DNA of 64,000 nt from Aquabacterium fontiphilum (GTDB lineage Bacteria; Pseudomonadota; Gammaproteobacteria; Burkholderiales; Burkholderiaceae_C). The notes beneath the pieces are model-generated. The model saw nothing but the letters and a program-made list of their open reading frames with translations, was not told the origin of the DNA and made no database searches. The DNA lies in assembly GCF_009909205.1 (NCBI RefSeq), contig NZ_JAAAPN010000002.1, positions 124,001-188,000 of the forward strand, written 5' to 3'. Shown piece by piece: positions 1 to 8,023 of the stretch. Each line of letters starts with the position of its first letter. Positions within the stretch are counted from its first letter, which is position 1. The position numbers and the translations under genes are program-made.

Positions 1-374
1 GGATGGTCATAGCCTGCTTCGTAGACACAGGCGGCCAGGCGACCCGTGGCGTCGCGCAACAGCAGTACCTGCCCAAAAAGAATGTAGCGGTATGAATCGA
101 AGGGGCTGATCTCGTCTGCAGTGGCGCGGTCGTAACGACTGCGGACGAGAGACTCGATCTCTTCAATGTCGTGAACCGCCGCTCGATGAAGAGCGAGCCG
201 CAACTCCCGGAGGCGATCGAGTTGAGCCTGCCTCAGTTTCCGGAAGAACTCTGCCTCCGCCATGCCCGTTTCCAGAAACGGAAAGACGCGCTCTGGAGGG
301 TGGCACAGGAAAGCAGGCTTACGCACGATGCTGCGCTCACCATATATTTGGGGGGAATGTAATAATTCTGTCAT
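1..374 (-). CDS. Unrecognised protein, N-terminal part (runs off the left edge)
   Basis: An open minus-strand frame begins at ATG 374-372 (protein start MTELLHSPQIYGERSIVRKP) and stays open to base 1, giving about 124 residues without a stop. The visible part is soluble-looking. It has a proline-rich start, a charged helical stretch around residues 40-85 rich in Arg, Glu and Leu, and then a hydrophobic strand ending in RLAACVYEAGYD. I do not recognise a family. The start codon lies 83 bp from, and divergent to, the Stealth-family gene, which suggests a surface-glycan setting. No strong Shine-Dalgarno sequence precedes the ATG; a GTG at 326 is a possible alternative start. Being real is more likely than not because the frame is long and has protein-like composition. 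Confidence 0.5.
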   Translation of the reverse strand, partial: MTELLHSPQIYGERSIVRKPAFLCHPPERVFPFLETGMAEAEFFRKLRQAQLDRLRELRLALHRAAVHDIEEIESLVRSRYDRATADEISPFDSYRYILFGQVLLLRDATGRLAACVYEAGYDH

Positions 375-456
375 GAAGAGTCGGGTGGTGCGCCGGCATT
401 CACTGCGCCAAGCGGTGACGGCCGTCGGCGCCCCTGCTTGCCCAACAGGAGGACAC

Positions 457-1545
457 ATGCAGTGGCGCCAAACGGACAGCATGAATGTAGACGTTGTCTA
501 CACCTGGGTGGACGGGTCTGACCGACTGTGGGCAGCGCGCAAGGCAGCGTTTCAGGCGGCTGCGGGACGTTCCGACCCGGCTGCCTGTCATGCGGCAAGA
601 TTTCGCAGCGTTGGCGAACTGAGGTACTCGATCCGCTCCGTACTGGCTTATGCGCCGTGGGTGAACCGCATTCATGTCGTCACGGACGGCCAACGACCGG
701 ACTGGCTGCGTGAGATCAGCCCAAAGGTGGGAATCGTGGACCACCGGGATATCTTTCTTAATCCCGCTTGGCTGCCCTGCTACGCCGCGCGGGGGATCGA
801 ATCGCAACTGCATCACATTCCTGGTTTGGCTGAGCGATTCATCTATTTCAACGATGACATGTTCCTGGGAAGACCGGTGACCCCAGCGACCTTTTTTGAT
901 CGGGCTGGGCGTCCTCGGGTCTTTACCTCGACACGCTTTCCGCGCGCCAGGCCCTGGCACGCCCGACCTGAGTTGCTTCCGGGCAATCTGGACGTGCTTC
1001 ATAGTGGCTCGGTAGAGCAGAGTCGACTGAGGGTGATGAGGCAACTCGACAGGCTCATTTGCTACGAGGTTCGGCACCAACCCAAGGCGATCTCTCGCAG
1101 CCTGATGTTCGAGTTGGAAGATCAGTTTCCTGAGGACTTCGCTGCAGTGGCCTCCGCACGGTTCCGTGTTGCGACGACCATCAACCCGTTCTACCTGCAC
1201 GCCTTCTACGGCATTGCCACGGGCAGGGCTCGCCCAAACTACCTTCGTGCCATTCGCGCGCGGCGCAGCTGGAAGGATCTGGCCATTCGCGGCCTCAACC
1301 TGGATGACAGTTGCTTTGTGAATCTCGGAGGCGACCAGGCCGGGGCGCGCCTGGAACGCATCGCGCACGCGCGCCCCAAGTTCATCTGCATCAATCAGAC
1401 CGCGGAGACGACTGATCATGACTTGAGGGCGATGGGGTGGCTGATGCGTAGAATGTGGCCGCAAACAACGTCGCTGGCGTCGCTGGCAGTAAGAGGTGAA
1501 ACCGGCATGCAAGGCGCGGAACATGATGCAAGGCTCACGGCCTGA
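457..1545 (+). CDS. Stealth-family protein (sugar-phosphate transferase)
   Basis: This 362-residue protein carries the Stealth conserved regions. CR1 is VVYTWVDGSD at residues 13-22. CR2 is around residues 48-84 with SVGELRYSIRSV and a VTDG motif. A CR3-like YFNDDMFLG follows at 130-138, and a CR4-like KFICIN lies near the C-terminus. Stealth proteins are homologues of the catalytic subunit of eukaryotic GlcNAc-1-phosphotransferase. They transfer hexose-1-phosphate units when bacterial capsular or cell-wall phosphoglycans are built. The start at 457 is chosen because AGGAGG at 447-452 sits at ideal spacing; an internal ATG at 481 is the alternative. The 3' end overlaps the next gene by 23 bp, suggesting coupling. 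The family call is firm; the actual polymer is unknown. Confidence 0.9.
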   Translation: MQWRQTDSMNVDVVYTWVDGSDRLWAARKAAFQAAAGRSDPAACHAARFRSVGELRYSIRSVLAYAPWVNRIHVVTDGQRPDWLREISPKVGIVDHRDIFLNPAWLPCYAARGIESQLHHIPGLAERFIYFNDDMFLGRPVTPATFFDRAGRPRVFTSTRFPRARPWHARPELLPGNLDVLHSGSVEQSRLRVMRQLDRLICYEVRHQPKAISRSLMFELEDQFPEDFAAVASARFRVATTINPFYLHAFYGIATGRARPNYLRAIRARRSWKDLAIRGLNLDDSCFVNLGGDQAGARLERIAHARPKFICINQTAETTDHDLRAMGWLMRRMWPQTTSLASLAVRGETGMQGAEHDARLTA

Positions 1546-2764
1546 TCCTGAGCGGTTCAGGGCGCTGATGTGGCTGCTCTTGCTTGGCGTGGTCACGGTG
1601 GTCGGAGCCTATGAGGTCCGGCGGGGATGGTCCTTCACGCACTGGCTGTTCAGTTACGAACATGGCTTTTCCAAGCGGGCACTCGTTGGCGAGTTTTGGC
1701 GCAGCTGGGGCCTGCCGACAAGTCTTCAGCACTTTCAGTGGGCCGGTACGTGTGTGCTGGCCGTGCTGGTTGCGGTGCTGGCATGGGCATTCCTGGCTCC
1801 TGCTTGGCGATTCGGTGGGACCCATCGCGGACTATGGCATTTTGCGGCCGTGGCGCTGTGTTGTCCCGCAACGATCGCGAACGCAGCATTTGATCTCGGG
1901 CGCTTTGATCAGATCAACATGCTTCTGGCTCTGGGGGCTGTGGGTGCTGTGGCTTGGCGCAACTCGCTGTTGACTGCGGTTGTGCTGGTGGCTTTGATGG
2001 CGGTATCGATCCTGGTTCATGAGGCGGCGTTCTTCATGTTTCTCCCAGGGGTGCTGGCCTGTTGGTACTGGTTTTATCCTTCGAGGGCCACTCTGGCCAG
2101 GGTGCTGGGCGCAGGGGGGCTGTTGTCGCTGCTGATGGCTGCGGTGTGGATGCGTGGCCACATGTCCAGTCTGGACTTTCAGACTTACACCAAGCTGCTG
2201 ACAGAGCGTCATGGCGCCTGGGTCAACGCAGATTCGGTGTCTGTGCTGTTCCGCAACACGGTCGGAGCGAACGTCGAGTTCACGGTGCGCAAGGCCGTGA
2301 GCTGGCGGTATGTGCGGGACCACATCTGGATGCTCCTGTTTTTGCTGGTGCCATTGATTGTTTTGTTTCGGCCCGTGTGGGCCACCGCACGCAAGCAGCT
2401 TCCAGTCTCGGCCAAGGCGTTGCTCGTTGCAGCGTTCTCGGGCCCCTTGTTGCTGATGGCGATTGGCCATGACTACTTCCGCTGGTGGGCGGTGGCGCTC
2501 ACCAACGCGATGTTGACGCTCGCGGTGTTTGCGTGGCGGTATGGGCGTTTCCGGGATGCGCTGTCGTCTCATTTCGACAGTCGGCGACGAACGGTATGGT
2601 TCGTATTGGCGATGTTCATCGCTGTGGGGCCGCTGGGGATCACGCGTGCGTTTGAACGGCCGATATATAACAATGGCTGGGTGCGTCTGGCTCAGGCGGT
2701 CGCCGGCCAGTCGCAGCCCACCCCTGCTCCTGGCGCAACCGCAGTGGCCGGTAGCTCACCCTGA
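1523..2764 (+). CDS. Polytopic membrane protein of glycan cluster
   Basis: About 413 residues with roughly nine to eleven hydrophobic segments, starting with LMWLLLLGVVTVVGAYEV and ending with a proline/alanine-rich tail. The layout resembles EpsG/Wzy-like or GT-C-type integral membrane proteins of polysaccharide loci, but I see no diagnostic motif, so no activity is assigned. The start at ATG-ATG 1523 is preceded by a weak purine-rich stretch; a GTG at 1496 in the same frame would add nine residues. The gene overlaps the end of the Stealth gene and is probably co-transcribed with it. That makes a role in assembling or moving the same glycan plausible. It ends 4 bp from the convergent GT25 gene. 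Confidence 0.75.
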   Translation: MMQGSRPDPERFRALMWLLLLGVVTVVGAYEVRRGWSFTHWLFSYEHGFSKRALVGEFWRSWGLPTSLQHFQWAGTCVLAVLVAVLAWAFLAPAWRFGGTHRGLWHFAAVALCCPATIANAAFDLGRFDQINMLLALGAVGAVAWRNSLLTAVVLVALMAVSILVHEAAFFMFLPGVLACWYWFYPSRATLARVLGAGGLLSLLMAAVWMRGHMSSLDFQTYTKLLTERHGAWVNADSVSVLFRNTVGANVEFTVRKAVSWRYVRDHIWMLLFLLVPLIVLFRPVWATARKQLPVSAKALLVAAFSGPLLLMAIGHDYFRWWAVALTNAMLTLAVFAWRYGRFRDALSSHFDSRRRTVWFVLAMFIAVGPLGITRAFERPIYNNGWVRLAQAVAGQSQPTPAPGATAVAGSSP

Positions 2765-2768
2765 CGCA

Positions 2769-3494
2769 TCATGGAGTTGCGCGCTGCCCCTTGATGCGTG
2801 CATACATGGTGAGGATGCCCATTCGTTTGCGCAGCGAATCTTTGATGCGGGGGATCAGGCGATGGTCTCTCGATACATCCCGGCGGCCGGCCTCCGCGAT
2901 GTCAGAGGGGCTGTCGCCGTCTTCGCCGACCAGCGGCGGGGTGACGACACCGATCGGTGTGTTCAGCAACCAGTAGCGGTCCAGTGCGGTGTCGATCGGC
3001 AGTCGGATGTCATTCAACTGCGTAAGCAACCGCCTTGCCCCGTGCCTGGACACAAGATAGCCTTGAGTGCCGCTGACGCTTTTCGTGGGCAGAACAAGAC
3101 GGTGTGCGTGGTCGATGTCAGCGATGGTGTGCCCGACCTGCTTCTGTAGGGCAGACAGTCTTATCAGCGGAATCCGGGGTAGCCACTGGACGAGACTCTG
3201 TGTGACAGACAGAAAGTCGTGACCGATGATGGCATCGTCCTCCAGTACGACCGCATGATCATCATCGGCGTCGATTACCGTCTGCCAAGTTGCCAGGTGG
3301 CTCAAGTAGCAGGCCAGCTCTGTATGTCGCAGTCCTGATTGCATCAGCACGGCCTGATGGACGGCCCCGAAATCATGTGCGTGGCCGTCGACCGCTCGAA
3401 CCCAGGTAGGCGAGAGGTTGAGTTCGCTGAGCTGTTGCTCGATGCCTGGGCGGCGATCGGGGCGTCTTTCCAGATTGATGACGTAGATGCGCAT
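2769..3494 (-). CDS. Glycosyltransferase family 25 protein
   Basis: This 241-residue protein begins with the GT25 signature YVINLERRPDRR (residues 4-15). It continues with the family pattern AVDGHAHDFG and ELACYLSHLATW, and with VVLEDDAII, the acidic cluster expected to bind metal and nucleotide sugar. GT25 enzymes (LgtB/Lex2/LpsA type) add galactose or glucose to LPS core or lipooligosaccharide in the cytoplasm. The end contains a basic region, KDSLRKRM. It lies 7 bp after the stop of the upstream glycosyltransferase at 3502-4299, and the two form a minus-strand pair. Sugar specificity cannot be read from the sequence. Confidence 0.85.
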   Translation of the reverse strand: MRIYVINLERRPDRRPGIEQQLSELNLSPTWVRAVDGHAHDFGAVHQAVLMQSGLRHTELACYLSHLATWQTVIDADDDHAVVLEDDAIIGHDFLSVTQSLVQWLPRIPLIRLSALQKQVGHTIADIDHAHRLVLPTKSVSGTQGYLVSRHGARRLLTQLNDIRLPIDTALDRYWLLNTPIGVVTPPLVGEDGDSPSDIAEAGRRDVSRDHRLIPRIKDSLRKRMGILTMYARIKGQRATP

Positions 3495-3501
3495 CGCTGT
3501 G

Positions 3502-4299
3502 TCAAGGGGGAGTGGGAGTGCTGCTGTCCCAGCAGTTGCGGAGGTGGGCCATGTCGAAGGGGAAGCGGAAGCGACCCCGGATCCAGTAACGTGGACCGTA
3601 GCGAGCCTCCATGTAGAACCGCTCGAAGACGCGGTCCGGCTTCGGCGCGCCGTGAAACTTCACGATCTGGGCGTTCTCGGCCATGGATCTGGCCGCTGCC
3701 CAATGGCCGGCGCCCTGCCGCATGGTCTTCTTGAAGCTGACGACATGGTCTTCTGGAAAGAAGGAGAGCGTGTGGCCGCGTGCATGCATGGCGCCAGCAA
3801 TGAAGTCCTGATCGCCAGGAACCGCCTCAGGATATGTCCTGCCTTCGACGAAATCTTGATGTATGAACGCCAGCGATGTGTTACGGACGCGCATCACGCA
3901 GGAGTTGAGTTCGCTGGCAAACCAGTCACGCACGCCCACCAGGTCGGATCCGCAACGTTCGGCGAACTGAACCAGGGGGGCCAGCGAGTGCTGGATGATC
4001 ACGCTGAGGTCCAGGTAGATGAAGTCGTGCCGGTCAAGGTAGTCGGGGTTGAACAAGGACAGCTTGTAGTAGGTGGGGTGCACCCCCGGGCGCCGGAACT
4101 CTCGCCAGGAACTCGCATCGATCTGTTGGATACGAGGATCGAGACGCCGTTGCTCATCGGTGATGCACAGAAGCTCAAAAGGAGCTGGTGCGAAGCGCTG
4201 GAGCATTCCGTACAGTCGGCTGATGCTGACATCGGCCTGCCCATTCAACGAACCTGTCGCCACGCAAACAAAAGTCAGCGGCCGTGGTGTGGTTTGCAT
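3502..4299 (-). CDS. Putative glycosyltransferase (GT-A-like, family not resolved)
   Basis: A 265-residue protein with an N-terminal strand TFVCVATGSLNG. It has the GT8-like pattern YKLSLFNPDYLDR followed by FIYLDLSVIIQ, where the Asp would take the position of a DxD-type motif, a middle PGDQDFIAG, and a late VKFHGAPKPD. These are hallmarks of small bacterial glycosyltransferases that resemble GT8 and capsule enzymes. The gene is first of a two-gene minus-strand unit with the GT25 gene and diverges from gmhA across about 170 bp. It probably adds a sugar to the LPS core or a related glycan; donor and acceptor are unknown. The start ATG at 4299 is the only good candidate upstream of the first conserved strand. 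Confidence 0.7.
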   Translation of the reverse strand: MQTTPRPLTFVCVATGSLNGQADVSISRLYGMLQRFAPAPFELLCITDEQRRLDPRIQQIDASSWREFRRPGVHPTYYKLSLFNPDYLDRHDFIYLDLSVIIQHSLAPLVQFAERCGSDLVGVRDWFASELNSCVMRVRNTSLAFIHQDFVEGRTYPEAVPGDQDFIAGAMHARGHTLSFFPEDHVVSFKKTMRQGAGHWAAARSMAENAQIVKFHGAPKPDRVFERFYMEARYGPRYWIRGRFRFPFDMAHLRNCWDSSTPTPP

Positions 4300-4469
4300 T
4301 TGTACGAAAGTCTCGCTCTATGCCGTGAACGCGGCAAGAGATTGTAGGGACTTCGGCTTGCTCGCCCTGGCCGACATCACGAAACCGGCGACGCCATCCC
4401 GTATGTGCTCGCACTCGGACAGTGTTTGCAGGATGGCGGACAATGTCGGGTCTCACTTGCCCTGTGCAC

Positions 4470-5045
4470 ATGCTCATGACGTCGCTTTTCGCCCAGAACT
4501 TGGAGCAGCATCGCCAACTGTTCGAGACGCTGGATTGCTTGTCGCCTGCCGTGGAGGCTGCAGGCCTGGTGGCCGCTCGGGCATTGGAGGCTGGCGGCAA
4601 GATCCTCTTCTGCGGCAACGGCGGCTCAGCCGCCGACAGCCAGCATCTGGCCTCCGAACTGACCGGCCGTTTCATCAAAGATCGCCGCCCGTTGGCCGCG
4701 CTCGCCTTGACCACGGATAGCTCTGCGCTCACCTGCATCGGCAACGACTACGCGTTCGACGAGGTGTTCGCTCGCCAGGTGGCCGGTCTCGGCCGCCCTG
4801 GCGACGTGCTGGTGGCCATCTCCACATCGGGCAACTCGCGCAATGTGGTGCGCGCGGTGGATGAGGCCCGACGCATCGGCATGTCGGTGGTGGGGCTGCT
4901 CGGACGCGACGGCGGGGTGTTGAAGCCGATGTGCGATGTGGCGATCGTCGTGCCCAGCGATGTGACGGCCCGCATTCAGGAGGCGCACATCCTGATCGGC
5001 CACACGCTGTGCGGCCTGATTGAAGCAGAACTGGGGCTGGCGTGA
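4470..5045 (+). CDS. gmhA: Phosphoheptose isomerase (sedoheptulose-7-phosphate isomerase)
   Basis: GmhA converts sedoheptulose 7-phosphate to D-glycero-D-manno-heptose 7-phosphate, the first step of ADP-heptose synthesis for the LPS inner core. The SIS domain is clear. ILFCGNGGSAADSQHLASEL is the phosphosugar-binding loop with the conserved Asn-Gly-Gly-Ser-Ala, followed by ISTSGNSRNV and, near the end, QEAHILIGHTLCGLIE with the expected catalytic Glu and His. The length of 191 residues suits the family. Starts at 4470 and 4476 are both possible; neither has a strong ribosome site. The stop overlaps the GTG start of the heptose kinase gene (GTGA), so the two are translationally coupled. Confidence 0.93.
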   Translation: MLMTSLFAQNLEQHRQLFETLDCLSPAVEAAGLVAARALEAGGKILFCGNGGSAADSQHLASELTGRFIKDRRPLAALALTTDSSALTCIGNDYAFDEVFARQVAGLGRPGDVLVAISTSGNSRNVVRAVDEARRIGMSVVGLLGRDGGVLKPMCDVAIVVPSDVTARIQEAHILIGHTLCGLIEAELGLA

Positions 5046-5971
5046 TACCGAGTCGAGCTCAACTGGCGGCCCACCGCGTGTTGGTGGTGGGCGATGTGAT
5101 GCTGGACCGCTACTGGTTCGGTGCGGTGGACCGCATCTCGCCCGAAGCGCCGGTGCCCGTGGTGAAAGTGACGTCCGAGCAGGATCGTCTGGGTGGCGCG
5201 GCCAACGTGGCGTTGAACGTCAAGGCGCTGGGCGCGGGCGTGACCTTGCTGAGCATGGTGGGCAACGACGAACCAGGCCGGCGTCTCAAGACGCTGCTGG
5301 CCGAGTCAGGTGTGCCTTCTGTGCTGGGGCAGGATGATGCGCTACAAACCATCATGAAGCTGAGGCTGATCGGGCGCTCACAACAGCTGATCCGGGCGGA
5401 TTTCGAGCGCGAGCCGGATCACGAGGTGCTCTCGCAGATGCTGGAAGCGTATGCCCGCGTGCTGCCCGATCACGACGTGGTGCTGTTCTCGGATTACGGC
5501 AAAGGCGGGCTGGCCCACATCCCCCGCATGATCGAACTCGCCCGCGTGGCAGGCAAGGCCGTTCTCGTGGACCCGAAGGGGTCGGACTACGCCCGCTATG
5601 CCGGCGCCACGGTGATCACGCCCAACCGGGCCGAGCTGGCCCAGGTGGTGGGTGCATGGCGAGATGAAGATTCGCTGCAGTCGCGTGTGGATGCGCTGCG
5701 GGCCCAGCTGGCGTTGTCGGCCCTGCTGCTGACGCGCTCGGAAGAGGGCATGACGCTGTTCGACGACCTGGGCGCACACCACGAGCCTGCGCAGGCCCGT
5801 GAGGTGTACGACGTTACCGGTGCGGGCGACACGGTGATCGCGGCCGTCGCGGCACTGATGGCGGCGGGTGTGCCATTGCGCGATGCCATGATCTGGGCCA
5901 ACAAGGCTGGCGGCATTGTGGTGGGCAAGTTCGGCACCGCCCACGTCAGCTACGAGGAGCTGTTTGCATGA
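5042..5971 (+). CDS. rfaE1: Heptose-7-phosphate kinase (HldE N-terminal domain as a separate protein)
   Basis: A PfkB/ribokinase-family sugar kinase of 309 residues matching only the first half of enterobacterial HldE. It phosphorylates D-glycero-beta-D-manno-heptose 7-phosphate at C1. Visible motifs are VVGDVMLDRYWFG at the start, the substrate region DRLGGAANVALNVKALG, and the C-terminal anion-hole and catalytic-base motif DVTGAGDTVIAA. The start codon is GTG at 5042, inside a GTGA overlap with gmhA. The end overlaps the next gene by ATGA. The adenylyltransferase half of HldE is not fused here but is encoded by the next gene, so the pathway order is preserved while the domain partnership differs. 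Confidence 0.93.
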   Translation: MIPSRAQLAAHRVLVVGDVMLDRYWFGAVDRISPEAPVPVVKVTSEQDRLGGAANVALNVKALGAGVTLLSMVGNDEPGRRLKTLLAESGVPSVLGQDDALQTIMKLRLIGRSQQLIRADFEREPDHEVLSQMLEAYARVLPDHDVVLFSDYGKGGLAHIPRMIELARVAGKAVLVDPKGSDYARYAGATVITPNRAELAQVVGAWRDEDSLQSRVDALRAQLALSALLLTRSEEGMTLFDDLGAHHEPAQAREVYDVTGAGDTVIAAVAALMAAGVPLRDAMIWANKAGGIVVGKFGTAHVSYEELFA

Positions 5972-6999
5972 GCGTGTGGCTGGAAAAAGTGGTGGCCCGC
6001 GCTGATGCGGCAGAGCGTCTGGCGGCGTTGCCTCGCCCGGTGGTGTTCACCAATGGCGTGTTCGATGTCCTGCACCGCGGGCATGTGGCCTACCTGCATG
6101 CGGCCAGCCAGTTGGGCGGCTCGCTGGTGGTTGCGGTGAATTCGGATGCCTCGGCACGCCAGTTGGGCAAGGGGCCCGAGCGCCCCTTGAATCGCGCGGA
6201 GGACCGCGCGGCGGTGCTGGCCGGCTTGGCCTCTGTTTCCATGGTCACCTTCTTTGACGAACGCACGCCGGTGGAGCTGATCCGCGCGCTGCGGCCCGAT
6301 GTGTACGTCAAGGGCGGCGACTACGACATGGAGACGCTGGAGGAGACCGCGCTGGTTCGCAGCTGGGGCGGCCAGAGCCTGGCCATCCCGTTCGTGGACG
6401 GTTACTCGACCACATCGCTGGTCAAGCGCATTCAGGGGCAAGGCGGCCGCAAGGCGGCGTTTCTGGATCGTGACGGGGTGATCAACGTGGATCATGCCTA
6501 TGTGCATCGCTGGGAGGACTTCGCGTTCGTTCCGGGCGCCATCGAGGCCATGCGCGCGCTGCAGGATGCGGGCTATGCGCTCGTGGTGGTGACGAACCAA
6601 TCGGGCATCGCACGGGGCATGTACACCGAGGACGACTTTGCGCGCCTGACCGAGCAGATGCGGCAGCATCTGCAGCAGGCCGGTGTCACGCTGACGGCGG
6701 TGTACCACTGTCCTCACCATCCCAACGGCACGGTGCCGGCCTATGCCGTGGCCTGTGATTGCCGCAAGCCGGAGCCGGGCATGATTCTGCGTGCCGCGCG
6801 CGAGCATGGTTTGTCGCTGGCAGCCTCGCTGATGGTGGGCGACAAGCCAGCCGACATGCTGGCGGCGCGCGCGGCCGGTGTTGGGCGCGCTTACCTGGTG
6901 CAGTCAGACAACGAAGAGTCGGTTGCCGCCTGTGACGAGGCGGATGCCATATTTGACAACTTGAGCGTGTGCGTCAGTCAAGTGCTGGCGGGTGCATGA
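5968..6999 (+). CDS. rfaE2-gmhB: Fusion: heptose-1-phosphate adenylyltransferase + heptose-1,7-bisphosphate phosphatase
   Basis: A 343-residue two-domain protein. Residues 1 to about 155 are the RfaE2/HldE C-terminal nucleotidyltransferase, with VVFTNGVFDVLHRGHVAYL (HxGH-type motif) and RPDVYVKGGDY. From about residue 163 the protein is a GmhB-type HAD phosphatase. It shows FLDRDGVIN with the nucleophile and acid/base Asp pair, VVVTNQSGIARGMY, the zinc-loop Cys and His residues in CPHHPNG and CDCRKPEPGM, and VGDKPADML. GmhB removes the C7 phosphate, and the transferase then makes ADP-heptose. Together with gmhA and the kinase, the operon covers every step up to the epimerase HldD, which is not in the window. 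The 3' end overlaps the convergent sialyltransferase-like gene by 26 bp. Confidence 0.92.
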   Translation: MSVWLEKVVARADAAERLAALPRPVVFTNGVFDVLHRGHVAYLHAASQLGGSLVVAVNSDASARQLGKGPERPLNRAEDRAAVLAGLASVSMVTFFDERTPVELIRALRPDVYVKGGDYDMETLEETALVRSWGGQSLAIPFVDGYSTTSLVKRIQGQGGRKAAFLDRDGVINVDHAYVHRWEDFAFVPGAIEAMRALQDAGYALVVVTNQSGIARGMYTEDDFARLTEQMRQHLQQAGVTLTAVYHCPHHPNGTVPAYAVACDCRKPEPGMILRAAREHGLSLAASLMVGDKPADMLAARAAGVGRAYLVQSDNEESVAACDEADAIFDNLSVCVSQVLAGA

Positions 7000-8023
7000 G
7001 TCGCACGCCTGCCTGAGTGAATGCCCGGGCCATGTCGCGTGCTTCGGCGCGTGATTTGAAACGGGTGCGGTCCCACCCGAAGGCGCACACGGCCGTGTCT
7101 GCACCGTAGAGCTGCGCAGCAAACAGCAGGGCAGTCGAGCGTGTGCCCACCACGGCCTGATAGGACTGGCGGCTCATCCACAGCTCGACCGGTTCGGTAA
7201 GCTGCAGCACCTGGTAGTCTGCAGCGCAAAGCTCCTGATTCGGATCCTTGGGATGGCCTTTGTAATGCACTTCGTCAAAGCCCTGCGCCTGTAGCCATTG
7301 CCGGATCTCGGCGCTGACAGCATCCCGGTCGGCTGCCGCCATCAGACCGGCGCCCACCATGGGTTGACCGATGACCAGCGCGCGGCGCGATGAGTGCCCG
7401 CCGTCCTGCAACTCACGCGCTGCAACCAGCGGGGCCAGCGTGACCGTCTTGGCGGGGGGGTACTCATGGGGTAGGCCGGGCAGCACATAGATCCGGTCGC
7501 AAAACGGTGCGTCTGAGCCGATGCGGTCTCCACTGAAGCACCAGTAGTCCAGTTCGGGGGCGAGCAGCCGACGCAGCTTGCGTGTGTACTGGATCCCCCG
7601 CTTGCTCAGCGACAGGGGGTAGCGCCGAATGCTGATCACGCCGTCGGGCAAGATGCGCGCGGCCATGGCGCGGGCACCGCAGCGCCGTGGCAGGGCCCTG
7701 AGGAAGTAATTGATGGCTTCGGTATCGAACACCGCGCTGTGGATGTGCAGCACATCGCACGGGCCGATCAGTTCGGCCACAGTCCGGATGTTGGTGCGCA
7801 AGCGGCGGTGGCGTCCCATCGGGCCTGGGAGCGGATCCCAGCGCGGCCAGGGCATATAGACGCAGTCGTCCCAGTCTCCGGCCTGCACGATGCTGGCCAG
7901 GCCTTTCTTGTACCAGACGAGCACCTGACGGGCGCCCGCTTCATGTCGTTGGGCAATCTGCCTCGCCGCGAGGTACTGAAGCGGTGAGGCAACGAAGTAC
8001 AGGGCGACGACGCGTGTGTTCAC
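6974..8023 (-). CDS. Glycosyltransferase resembling bacterial sialyltransferases (GT52 / polysialyltransferase type)
   Basis: A 349-residue protein starting at GTG 8023, within a GTGA overlap with the preceding GT4 gene. The N-terminus has ALYFVASPLQYLAAR, typical of GT52/GT38-type enzymes. The three short signatures of bacterial sialyltransferases are visible: an acidic-Gly motif LPDG (residues 125-128), a His-Pro motif YKGHPKD (254-260), and a Ser-Thr motif RSTALL (295-300). The family transfers sialic acid or related sugars from CMP-activated donors to LPS or capsule. No CMP-sialic acid synthesis genes are visible here, so a different CMP-sugar is possible. It is the last gene of the four-gene minus-strand glycosyltransferase block. 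Confidence 0.65.
   Translation of the reverse strand: MNTRVVALYFVASPLQYLAARQIAQRHEAGARQVLVWYKKGLASIVQAGDWDDCVYMPWPRWDPLPGPMGRHRRLRTNIRTVAELIGPCDVLHIHSAVFDTEAINYFLRALPRRCGARAMAARILPDGVISIRRYPLSLSKRGIQYTRKLRRLLAPELDYWCFSGDRIGSDAPFCDRIYVLPGLPHEYPPAKTVTLAPLVAARELQDGGHSSRRALVIGQPMVGAGLMAAADRDAVSAEIRQWLQAQGFDEVHYKGHPKDPNQELCAADYQVLQLTEPVELWMSRQSYQAVVGTRSTALLFAAQLYGADTAVCAFGWDRTRFKSRAEARDMARAFTQAGVRLMHPPALD

Noticed and set aside
400-1596. Long antisense frame opposite the Stealth gene
   Set aside because: Its composition is Arg/Ser/Pro-rich with no family pattern, and the plus-strand frame carries conserved Stealth motifs and a good ribosome site.
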